Source: Candidatus Sumerlaeota bacterium
Lineage (GTDB): Bacteria > Sumerlaeota > Sumerlaeia > MWCT01
Direction of reading: 5' to 3'
Length of the DNA stretch: 8,096 nucleotides
Assembly (NCBI GenBank): GCA_026398545.1
Contig: JAPLSR010000475.1
Span: 1-8,096, forward strand
Shown here in pieces: positions 1 through 6,453 of the stretch. Made by a program: the position numbers and the translations under genes. The notes beneath the pieces were generated by a model. It did not search any database. It was given only the letters and a program-made list of their open reading frames with translations, and was not told the origin of the DNA. Every line of letters begins with the position of its first letter. The stretch's first letter is position 1.

Positions 1-2655
1 GTCCTGATGCATGTCGAGGAGGCGCGGCGCCCAGGGGCGGGCAACGTCATAAAGTTGCAGACCGCCCGTCCCTGCGGTAACACAGGCAAGACCATCTTTT
101 GCTGCAAGGTCGCATGTGAGCTCGGCGAGCGGGATGAGCGACACGAAGGAGTTATCCGTTTCCACGGATGGCATTTCGCGGGAATCGTTCTGGAGTGTAA
201 AGTTTGGCAGGGAAAGCGCGGAAAAAACCGCCTCACGAGGCGCTCTCAATGGGATATTCGCCCCGCTGTTCCTTTGTATGCGAATCAGGCGTCCACAGCC
301 GGGTGCAATGACGAGGGGGACATGCGCCTGTCCCGCCTCGTAGAAAAAGGGGAGATTCTCGCCTGTGAGAACGTCTTCAAGAGATGCGATATTGTCAAGG
401 TTGAGCACCAGCTCCGGTGTGCGCGTGGTAAGGCAGTCCCTGTTGACAATAATGACGTGGGGCGTGCCGGAGGTGTCCTGAAATGACCGCGCTGTGTGGT
501 CGGGCGGCGCCTGAGAAAATTCCTCCGCAGGGGAAAGGTGGAGCAGAACCGGACTGAGAGCGGCGAGGTCATGATTGATTAACCCCAGCTCGTCAAAAAT
601 GGGGAAAGGAACCTCGTCAAAGGAAAACAACCCGTGCAGTTCATACAGGCTCTGTGCGAGGAAGTAAAAAATTCCCTTGGCGTTATAAGCGAGGGCGAGC
701 CAGACCTGGCAATGCATCTCGGCGGGGGTGGGCATGCGGGAGGTGTCGCTGGCAAAGCCCTGGAGAATCATCCAGAGGGGACGATTTTTTGCGCGAGCGG
801 CGCTTGATGCGGCTTCAAGGTCGGCGCATAAAGCCTCAAATATTTCGGGCTTTACCGGCTCGTATGAGGCGATGGGATAATAGCCGTTAAGGAGAATGGC
901 GGTATCGAGGACGTCAAACTTTTGTGCGAGCTCGGAGCCGGATGGAATCTCGCTGAAAACGGGATGAGCGGGGTCGAGAGAGCGCAGGACGAGGGCGGCA
1001 GTGCGGGCGTTGTCAAGGAGGTCGGTCGTGACTTCATCCTTGAGGTAATATCCCAGAAGCGATGGATGGCTGGCGAGGGCAAGCACGGCGGAAGTTGCCT
1101 CGTCGCGCAGCTCAGCCTCACTTACCTTTTCGTAAGCGAAGTCATAATAGCGGCGGATTAGAAAATCCATGCGGCTTGTGTGCGGGATGATACGCACACC
1201 GGAGGCGTCCGCAGTTTCCATGAGTTCAGAAAGGCGAGCCTCGTTTGGCCAGCTTGCAATTACAGTGTCGAAACTGCGCGCCGTGATGGCGGCGAATAAC
1301 CTCTTGTAATCAATATTTTCCGCATAGCGCCCGCTGAGGTGAATCCAGAGTCCGCGGGGGAACATATCGGTGATAGCGCCCGCCTGACCCATTAAAGGGG
1401 ACAGGTCTTGCAGGACAACCGGCGCATCAAGATTGATTGCGCCATCGCGCATACTCTCCACCGTGAAACGGAAGAGATAGCGCCCCGGCGTGGTTGGACG
1501 GTCGTCATCCCCCCGTCCATCCCATGTGAATGTATGTGTCCCCGTCGCAATATCAGCAGGCGGGGTGATTTGTCGCACGGGTAAACCGTGAGCATCCGTG
1601 ACCTGCAGAGAGACCGTTGAAGGCGCGCCCAGAAGAAGCATTGCCGAGCAGGTGTCATAGATGCCATCGCCGTTCGGGGAAAATGCGTGTGGCGTGGCGG
1701 TGCAGGCATGGAGCGCAAGGGCGTCAAACCAGAGAGCGGCGCGGGACTCAAAGGATGGGCGGAGCGAAAGGCGCATCAGGACGGTTCCCGCCGGCGGCGC
1801 AAAAACGGCTGTGAAGCGCTTGTAGAGCGGCTCGGCTGAAAATGGGAGACTCTTCTCCAAGATGACATTCATCCGCTCGTCAAAAAATGCGCAGGTGAGG
1901 GCATCCGGGACGGGCGAAGCCTCATCGGTGCGGATGTGAAAGACGAGGGTGTATGTTTTATCCGGATAAACGGCGACATCCTGATAAAAATAATTCAACC
2001 AGTCACAGCGCACCTCCGTCTTTCCGCTGAAGGCGCCCTGACCCGTGGAATCAGTCACGGGATGCCCCACAGCAAACCAACCCGTTGGTAATCCATCTGC
2101 CAGCTCCTCAAAGTCCGGATTGTGAATAAATTCATCGATGAGGGAAAAGGCATCGCCGCGCGCCCATTCGGAGGTGAAACGCGTGTTGAATATGACGCTG
2201 ATACTGTCGGCATCCGGCGGAAGGAGAAGGGAGGCGGCAAGGGGGGCATAACCGATGTCTGTCTGAAAGGTGCTCCTCTGATAGTGTCGCCATTGCCCCG
2301 CCGCCTGGAATTCGCAGGCGAGGCACGCATATTCCCCGCCGATGTCGCCCCGGAGAAATCCCGAAAAGGCAAGCCGCGTCCCGCCCGACATCCCTGATTT
2401 AGACTGGATGCAACTGTGGAAAAAGGACGCCCTGACGCTGACTTTGCCCTCAAAGGCGAGAAGGGGGTCATGGTCGGCGATGGCGTAGCGCTGGAGAATC
2501 CACCAGTCGGGAAAACCGTCCGCGTCCTTGTCATCTTCAAAACCCGGATTGAGAAGAATCTCCCCCGCTCTGCAGGGATATAAAAAGAGGAAAGGGGAAA
2601 GGAAAAAAAATATGAATGCGAATTTCAGACGAAAAGGGGATGCGTATGAACCCAT
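1..2655 (-). CDS. Secreted multidomain glycoside-hydrolase-like protein (C-terminus beyond window)
   Basis: One reading frame stays open for 885 codons and leaves the window, so the C-terminus is missing. Residues 1-30 look like a signal peptide: a basic start (FRLK), a hydrophobic FAFIFFFL stretch and a cleavage-like CRA. Two jelly-roll, CBM-like modules follow, each opening with a typical motif: NPGFEDDKDADGFPDWW at 35-51 and NPDFEELADGLPTGW at 179-193. Residues 325-402 form a FlgD/gliding-type Ig domain (SPNGDGIYD, then TWDGRGDDD and PGRY). Residues about 428-795 resemble a TIM-barrel glycoside hydrolase, with LLGYYLKDE at 533-541 (E541 a possible acid/base) and WLALAYNAKGIFYF at 652-665. 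From about 838 an LVIVD-type propeller repeat begins (GGLQLYDVARPWAP). Likely role: binding or cleaving an extracellular polysaccharide. The second catalytic carboxylate is not obvious, so activity is uncertain. The start may instead be TTG at 2664, which has the better ribosome binding site. Confidence 0.85.
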   Translation of the reverse strand, partial: MGSYASPFRLKFAFIFFFLSPFLFLYPCRAGEILLNPGFEDDKDADGFPDWWILQRYAIADHDPLLAFEGKVSVRASFFHSCIQSKSGMSGGTRLAFSGFLRGDIGGEYACLACEFQAAGQWRHYQRSTFQTDIGYAPLAASLLLPPDADSISVIFNTRFTSEWARGDAFSLIDEFIHNPDFEELADGLPTGWFAVGHPVTDSTGQGAFSGKTEVRCDWLNYFYQDVAVYPDKTYTLVFHIRTDEASPVPDALTCAFFDERMNVILEKSLPFSAEPLYKRFTAVFAPPAGTVLMRLSLRPSFESRAALWFDALALHACTATPHAFSPNGDGIYDTCSAMLLLGAPSTVSLQVTDAHGLPVRQITPPADIATGTHTFTWDGRGDDDRPTTPGRYLFRFTVESMRDGAINLDAPVVLQDLSPLMGQAGAITDMFPRGLWIHLSGRYAENIDYKRLFAAITARSFDTVIASWPNEARLSELMETADASGVRIIPHTSRMDFLIRRYYDFAYEKVSEAELRDEATSAVLALASHPSLLGYYLKDEVTTDLLDNARTAALVLRSLDPAHPVFSEIPSGSELAQKFDVLDTAILLNGYYPIASYEPVKPEIFEALCADLEAASSAARAKNRPLWMILQGFASDTSRMPTPAEMHCQVWLALAYNAKGIFYFLAQSLYELHGLFSFDEVPFPIFDELGLINHDLAALSPVLLHLSPAEEFSQAPPDHTARSFQDTSGTPHVIIVNRDCLTTRTPELVLNLDNIASLEDVLTGENLPFFYEAGQAHVPLVIAPGCGRLIRIQRNSGANIPLRAPREAVFSALSLPNFTLQNDSREMPSVETDNSFVSLIPLAELTCDLAAKDGLACVTAGTGGLQLYDVARPWAPRLLDMHQD

Positions 2656-2672
2656 GCTCCGCAATCTGAAGA

Positions 2673-2677
2673 CCTCA
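2673..2677 (-). promoter_or_regulatory. Ribosome binding site bearing on the start choice of the glycoside-hydrolase-like gene
   Basis: The minus strand reads TGAGG here, 8 bases before an in-frame TTG at 2664 and 17 before the ATG at 2655. The ATG has only a GGAG one base upstream, which is too close for normal use. Spacing therefore favours TTG, which would add LRS (read as MRS) before the signal peptide. Codon preference favours ATG. The signal peptide is intact either way. Confidence 0.45.
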
Positions 2678-2691
2678 AAACCGTGATGGTA

Positions 2692-2994
2692 TCAATCCAA
2701 GTCCATGGGGCGTTCCGGCGGTCCGGTCTCGCCCTTTTCCTTAATCTCTTTGAGCTTTTCCGAAAAGAGGGCGTCAAGTTTTTTGGACTTATCCCGTTCC
2801 CTTTCCTGTGCGGCGCGGAATTTCTCCTCCGTCAGCGCCGAAGACCTCTTCACCTTCAAAAAGGCGTCCTTAAAACGGTCGCCCGTTGTTTCCTCAAGAA
2901 TCGGCTTACGCGTCTCAACCACCTCGCCCGTCTTTTTATTCACCACAAGGATGCAGTTGCATTCCGGACATGTCACCTTGATGAAATCATCCAT
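2692..2994 (-). CDS. Small CPEC zinc-knuckle protein with charged helical tail
   Basis: A 100-residue protein of unknown function. Residues 4-35 look like a small beta-hairpin domain carrying C9-P-E-C12 and C14, followed by ILVVNKKTGEVV. This resembles half of a zinc ribbon, and with only one CxxC pair it may bind metal as a dimer or not at all. Residues about 43-90 are strongly charged and predicted helical or coiled coil (EEKFRAAQERERDKSKKLD), with a proline-containing acidic tail. There is no signal peptide or membrane segment, so it should be cytoplasmic. Start: ATG at 2994 with GGAGG six bases upstream (3001-3005), a strong site. The TGA lies 27-36 bases before the secreted glycoside-hydrolase-like gene, so they are probably co-transcribed. 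From memory, similar short CPEC/coiled-coil proteins recur in uncultured bacterial genomes; none has a function known to me. Confidence 0.85.
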   Translation of the reverse strand: MDDFIKVTCPECNCILVVNKKTGEVVETRKPILEETTGDRFKDAFLKVKRSSALTEEKFRAAQERERDKSKKLDALFSEKLKEIKEKGETGPPERPMDLD

Positions 2995-3059
2995 GGTCTT
3001 CCTCCCCTTTCTCCTGCCTATCCCAGTTTGTCAAAGCAATAAAATATTATGTGTATTGA

Positions 3060-3623
3060 TTATACGGTGAGTTTAACAAGACCAATTGTTTTAAGAAAGT
3101 CGGCAGCTTCAATGATTTGTTCATCTGAAATAGACCATCCAAAACTTCTTGCCATTTTTTTCAAATCTTCGATTGAAGACATATTATCTTTTTTTTCTCC
3201 AAGCATAAAAAATATTTTGGCAGCAATGGAAAGCTTTATGTAATCAATTGCTTTCGCCATTAAAATAGCTACGGATTTTTTTAATTCTAACCAAACTTCG
3301 GGATATTTTTTAGTTTTTTCATTTGCAATTATCTGGCCCACTTCATTCAGGTTGAAGTCATATCTTGCAACTTCAAATCCACGTGAATTAATAGAACCAG
3401 CTGTTGCAACAGTTTGATCAATAAAACCCAAGATTTTTAAACGAGAAATAGATTCCGCCACTTCATCTGAATAAGGGCCATAAAAATGAGCACGGTAACC
3501 AAGATTTTCAAGCTCTCCCGTCATTTCGCCGAGGAAATAAACCATCTTCTGAAATTTTGTTTTGCCCTCGATTTTGCCTCCGAGTGCATGTAAAGAAAGA
3601 TGGACAAAATCATATGTATTCAT
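3060..3623 (-). CDS. YwgA-like winged-helix protein, partner of the HD hydrolase
   Basis: A 187-residue cytoplasmic protein. Its N-terminal half (about 14-68) carries GKTKFQKMVYFL, then AHFYGPYSDEV and a helix ending RLKILGFI. This pattern fits the Bacillus YwgA-type winged-helix family, and it also resembles the K-QK-Y...GP signature of DUF4065/Panacea-type (SocA/GepA) antitoxin domains. The C-terminal half (about 105-187) is helical, with a second small domain (IEDLKKMARSFGWSISDEQIIEAADFL). ATG at 3623 overlaps the TAA of the upstream HD gene by one base (TAATG), and GGAGGG (3629-3634) inside the last codons of that gene is its ribosome binding site, so translation is coupled. In Bacillus, ywgA lies next to ywfO, which encodes an HD hydrolase, matching this arrangement. 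Likely role: regulator or accessory subunit of the HD enzyme. The biochemical function is unknown. The gene is AT-rich, like its partner. Confidence 0.88.
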   Translation of the reverse strand: MNTYDFVHLSLHALGGKIEGKTKFQKMVYFLGEMTGELENLGYRAHFYGPYSDEVAESISRLKILGFIDQTVATAGSINSRGFEVARYDFNLNEVGQIIANEKTKKYPEVWLELKKSVAILMAKAIDYIKLSIAAKIFFMLGEKKDNMSSIEDLKKMARSFGWSISDEQIIEAADFLKTIGLVKLTV

Positions 3624-4999
3624 TATTTCCCTCCCATATTTGCTTTACAAACCTGTTCAATAATATTTTTAATAGTCTCTTTTAATCTTTCACAGATTTG
3701 TTTACGCTCCGATCTTGTTTGCCAGTTCACGGGGGCATAAATATCCACAAACACCTCTTTGAACGCTTCATTTATCGAGGCAAAAAGGTTCGATGTATTT
3801 TCAAAAGGCACAGGAACGGGGTATTTTGCCACGAGAATGCTCGATTCATCATTTTGTGATATTTCTTTCACGGAATCAATGGTAAATGTATTCAATATTA
3901 CGAAATCAGCGTCAATATCTGATTTTATGACTTCAGCGACTTTGGCAGCGATCTCGGACTCAATTCTGAACCGAATATATTTTGACCCAATCTCTGTCAG
4001 TTTCATTAACAGTTCTCTTATTTCAGGAACGAAATCAGTCGGCTTTGCGGTAAATACTCTTTTCAATAAATTTCTACGAACAAGTCGTTTTAATAGCATC
4101 TGACATTTTCCACTATTATCTTCTAACCCAAATGTTTGAAGAAATCTTGCATCATCCCATTTTATAAATTCATTCACATAGTCGGTTGTATTATTAAAAG
4201 AATACAATTTTCGGAGTTTGTCATTATTATCTTTCTCAATTCCCAGGATAATTGCCCGAATAATCATCTGATCGGTAATGAGTCGAACCTTATGCAAATA
4301 AACATTTGTGGTTAAATAATATTTGGCCAAGACAAATTGTTCAACCGCATGAATGCCATCCTCTTTTATCATTAAATCCCGGTTGTTTTCTATGCCATAA
4401 GCTATAAGTGAGCGATGAAGTTGGTGCAAATCAAATATTCCATACTTGACACCGCAAAAAAGGCTGTCTCGTAGAAGATAATCCTGTTTGTCAGCATCTA
4501 ACGGTCCAGAGACCAAAGAGCGAAGAACCGGCTCTCCACGCCATTCTGATAGCAGACTGGCAATTTTATCACACGTTATTTGTCCAAGAATCGCATTGAT
4601 TTGGGAATCATTTTGAATAATTCCAATTGTTATTATTTCATGAATCTTTTCCTTCTTTTGATCTGGTCTTAGAGATGTCCGCTCTGCATAGCGTTCAAGG
4701 ATATCCTCTGAAACATGACTAAATGGTCCATGACCAATGTCATGTAAAAGGGCTGCATATCTAATTGTCTCCTTATCATCATCGCCCAATTCCAAGTTTT
4801 CTGCCATCAACCCCGCAACATGTTTTACACCCAAACTATGTTCAAAACGTGTATGGAGCGCTCCAGGATAAACAAGATAAGCCATAGCCAACTGGCGAAT
4901 TCTACGTAGTCGTTGGAATGCTAAGGTATTCACCAATTCCCGCTCTTTTTCACGAAGCTCAATAAAATTATGAACAGGGTCTCTGATTTGAACGAACAA
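3623..4999 (-). CDS. HD-domain dNTP triphosphohydrolase-like protein (SAMHD1/YwfO type)
   Basis: A 458-residue HD phosphohydrolase of the COG1078/SAMHD1 group, predicted to hydrolyse deoxynucleoside triphosphates in the cytoplasm. The family signatures are complete. IRDPVHNFIEL opens the protein, FQRLRRIRQL lies at 28-37, and RFEHSLGV at 51-58 gives H54. LLHDIGHGPFSH at 84-95 gives H86, D87, H90 and H95. LDADKQDYLLRDS at 167-179 gives D170, Y174 and D178, and VYLHK lies at 233-237. H54, H86/D87 and D170 correspond to the SAMHD1 metal ligands H167, H206/D207 and D311, so the enzyme looks active. The start is TTG at 4999, because the next in-frame ATG (M39) would cut off the conserved N-terminus; AAAAGG lies 10 bases upstream. 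The stop overlaps the next gene by one base. Base composition is far more AT-rich than the gene at 1-2655, suggesting transfer. Substrate and allosteric control cannot be read from sequence. Confidence 0.92.
   Translation of the reverse strand: MFVQIRDPVHNFIELREKERELVNTLAFQRLRRIRQLAMAYLVYPGALHTRFEHSLGVKHVAGLMAENLELGDDDKETIRYAALLHDIGHGPFSHVSEDILERYAERTSLRPDQKKEKIHEIITIGIIQNDSQINAILGQITCDKIASLLSEWRGEPVLRSLVSGPLDADKQDYLLRDSLFCGVKYGIFDLHQLHRSLIAYGIENNRDLMIKEDGIHAVEQFVLAKYYLTTNVYLHKVRLITDQMIIRAIILGIEKDNNDKLRKLYSFNNTTDYVNEFIKWDDARFLQTFGLEDNSGKCQMLLKRLVRRNLLKRVFTAKPTDFVPEIRELLMKLTEIGSKYIRFRIESEIAAKVAEVIKSDIDADFVILNTFTIDSVKEISQNDESSILVAKYPVPVPFENTSNLFASINEAFKEVFVDIYAPVNWQTRSERKQICERLKETIKNIIEQVCKANMGGK
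3629..3634 (-). promoter_or_regulatory. Ribosome binding site embedded in the end of the HD gene
   Basis: The final codons of the HD gene (M-G-G-K-stop) are ATG GGA GGG AAA TAA, so GGAGGG serves as the binding site five bases before the ATG of the winged-helix gene. This supports coupled translation and matched expression of the two proteins. Confidence 0.7.
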
Positions 5000-5030
5000 A
5001 GTAATAATGCCTTTTAGATATGATGAAATA

Positions 5031-5059
5031 TTTATTCTTCTAAATGTCTTTTACGTCAA
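5031..5059 (-). promoter_or_regulatory. Candidate sigma-70-like promoter for the HD/winged-helix operon
   Basis: On the minus strand TTGACG (5054-5059) is followed after 17 bases by AATAAA (5031-5036): five and four matches of six to the -35 and -10 consensus. The -10 box lies 31 bases before the TTG start at 4999, giving a short leader of about 20-25 bases. In AT-rich DNA such matches occur by chance, and the sigma factor preference of this organism is unknown. Confidence 0.4.
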
Positions 5060-5237
5060 TATATTTTTATACAAAAGTTGTGTCTTTGCAGATAATTTAA
5101 TTGAAATTGATCTAATTCATCGTCTTGACGCCCACGGGGAACTTTCTTTTGCGATCTAGTTTCTTATTAATTGTTCGGTGTTATCTCTGGCTAATGAGTA
5201 GTATTTTTCAGAGTAAGTTACTCCAATTGTTTTATCT

Positions 5238-5265
5238 TTGACTTTTATCAGTATTTCAATATTTT
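5238..5265 (+). promoter_or_regulatory. Candidate promoter for the metalloprotease-like gene
   Basis: TTGACT (5238-5243) and TATTTT (5260-5265) are separated by 16 bases, five and four matches of six to the sigma-70 boxes. The implied leader before the ATG at 5369 is about 95 bases. The match is modest in an AT-rich stretch, so this is a weak call. Confidence 0.25.
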
Positions 5266-5368
5266 ACCTTTTGGTTAATTAGTGAGCCATATCCCGATTT
5301 ATGAAAGTGGGACAGTTCGCGAATTATTTGCCCATTGGCTTTGGAATTCTTGAGAAAAAAGTCGCCCA

Positions 5369-6361
5369 ATGTTCCAGTGCAGATTAATCAATATTTTCCT
5401 GTGTTTGACGATAGGAATCGGTCTATCGGGATGGACAAACGAATATACCTCTCAATCCCTTGCCCTGATTCAACAAAACCCCACAAATGGCAAACCGCTC
5501 AAGCAGATAATCAATCCCTCTTTGAAATATCCCGACCTGTCCAGCTTCCAGAATGCCATCAAGCAGAGCGCATGTCTCCTCAAAAGTGAGCATGTCTATC
5601 TCTTCGCCCCCCAAACATCCGCAAAGGAAGCGAATATTATTTTCCCCTATCTGACAAAGGCATATGAGACGCTTCGCGAAATCACCGGCGTTGATACGGA
5701 GTTCATCATCGTTGTCTACAACTTTCCCAAAGGGCATCCCGATGCCTGGGGCGGGACAAGTAATTGCGCCATCTGGTATGACGACTCCAACCTTCATCTT
5801 GACCGGCAGGAGGAATGGAACAATTACGGGGTTCCGCATGTCAGCGGCTATATTGAAGAGATGGCGCATAATTTTGTTTCGGCAACAAAAGCCCAGTTTG
5901 GATGGGAGGCAATGGGGTGGTCTCTGGGAGCCAGAGTGTGCGCGCGCGTGGCGGGGAATCCCCATCTTGCTCAATCTCTGGCTCAAACCCGCAGGGAACA
6001 GGAAAACACATTTCGACGATACATTGCTCTTGGGTTCACATTTCCCCCGGAAATCCCGCCCAATCTTGTGGACCGCATCCACGCTTATCTCCTCCGCCAA
6101 TGCGAAAAAAGGTATGGCACCGATTTCTGGAAGGATTTTTTCAGACAAATTAGCAGGCGCAAAGAAGACCTTGTTAATGCCGCCCGCCTGAAAAATGACG
6201 ATGCCGTTCGAAACGAACGATACAGAATTACAATTGAATGTCTTGATTGCCTGCCGGGGCTTCATTTCAAACAGACGCTCCAGCAATACGGTATTTCTCT
6301 GACAACGGATGTCAAATCTCTCCATCCTATGAATCCCACCTGGAATCGAAAACTATCTTAA
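5369..6361 (+). CDS. Secreted gluzincin-like protein with EExxH in place of HExxH
   Basis: A 330-residue protein with a signal peptide (LINIFLCLTIGIGLSG, about residues 6-21). Family not recognised with certainty. The central part, PDAWGGTSNCAIWYDDSNL (124-142), leads into GYIEEMAHNFV (160-170) and FGWEAMGWSLG (177-187). Placement of E-E-x-x-H-N, then a WE-x-x-GW segment, then a helical C-terminus (YGTDFWKDFF at 249-258, YRITIECLDCLPGL at 285-298, LQQYGISLTTD at 304-314) resembles M60/collagenase-type gluzincin proteases. In those the helix reads HExxH(N) and the tail carries a similar domain ending in a wG-type motif. Here E163 replaces the first zinc histidine, while E164 and H167 remain. 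It may be a pseudoenzyme, a variant metal site or an unrelated fold. The start is fixed: an in-frame TGA at 5351 leaves ATG 5369 as the only option, with a weak ribosome site. The next gene on this strand starts 92 bases downstream. Confidence 0.8.
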   Translation: MFQCRLINIFLCLTIGIGLSGWTNEYTSQSLALIQQNPTNGKPLKQIINPSLKYPDLSSFQNAIKQSACLLKSEHVYLFAPQTSAKEANIIFPYLTKAYETLREITGVDTEFIIVVYNFPKGHPDAWGGTSNCAIWYDDSNLHLDRQEEWNNYGVPHVSGYIEEMAHNFVSATKAQFGWEAMGWSLGARVCARVAGNPHLAQSLAQTRREQENTFRRYIALGFTFPPEIPPNLVDRIHAYLLRQCEKRYGTDFWKDFFRQISRRKEDLVNAARLKNDDAVRNERYRITIECLDCLPGLHFKQTLQQYGISLTTDVKSLHPMNPTWNRKLS

Positions 6362-6408
6362 CTCTAACAATCGGGCTTGACTTTCCGAATGAAATCACCC
6401 ACATATTT

Positions 6409-6433
6409 TTGAAATAAGTATTTATAGTATATT
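6409..6433 (+). promoter_or_regulatory. AT-rich promoter-like patch before the large secreted gene
   Basis: The 92-base gap after the metalloprotease-like gene contains TTGAAA (6409-6414) and the -10-like TATAGT (6423-6428) and TATATT (6428-6433). Spacing between boxes is too short for a standard pair, so an independent promoter is possible but unproven. No terminator hairpin precedes it, so read-through from the upstream gene is equally possible. Confidence 0.2.
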
Positions 6434-6443
6434 ACAAATAGAA

Positions 6444-6448
6444 AGGGG
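6444..6448 (+). promoter_or_regulatory. Ribosome binding site of the large secreted gene
   Basis: AGGGG lies five bases before the ATG at 6454, within GAAAGGGG. An in-frame TAG lies just upstream (6439-6441), so this ATG is the first possible start and the call is firm. Confidence 0.7.
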
Positions 6449-6453
6449 TTCGT

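Larger units (their letters stand above)
5000..5368. other. AT-rich divergent intergenic region
   Basis: This 369-base stretch separates the divergent HD gene and the metalloprotease-like gene. It is AT-rich, like the HD/winged-helix pair. It holds one promoter-like pair on each strand. Short frames in it end within a few to about 28 codons and lack ribosome binding sites. I see no tRNA-like cloverleaf, CRISPR-type repeat, transposase remnant or convincing hairpin with a T-run. It is long for a plain divergent promoter region, so it may hold regulatory sites or the scar of an insertion. Confidence 0.6.

Noticed and set aside
7..486. 159-codon plus-strand frame near the left edge
   Set aside because: It is antisense to the continuous 885-codon frame, which carries clear domain motifs here (VIIVNRDCL, LVIAPGCGRLIRI, LVIVD-type repeat).
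2055..2540. 161-codon minus-strand frame in another phase
   Set aside because: It overlaps the CBM-like part of the glycoside-hydrolase-like gene. Its translation is rich in S, P and R, as expected for an out-of-phase frame of a GC-rich gene.
3029..3034. Perfect TTGACA on the minus strand before the CPEC gene
   Set aside because: At 17 bases spacing the -10 position reads GAAAGG, inside the purine-rich ribosome site region, so no promoter can be supported.
5301..5387. 28-codon plus-strand frame just before and across the start of the metalloprotease-like gene
   Set aside because: It has no ribosome binding site and no recognisable sequence, so I do not call it a leader peptide.
5423..6325. 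300-codon open frame on the minus strand opposite the metalloprotease-like gene
   Set aside because: It lies wholly antisense to a gene with a signal peptide and recognisable motifs, and its own translation shows no domain, signal peptide or ribosome site. It looks like a long shadow frame.
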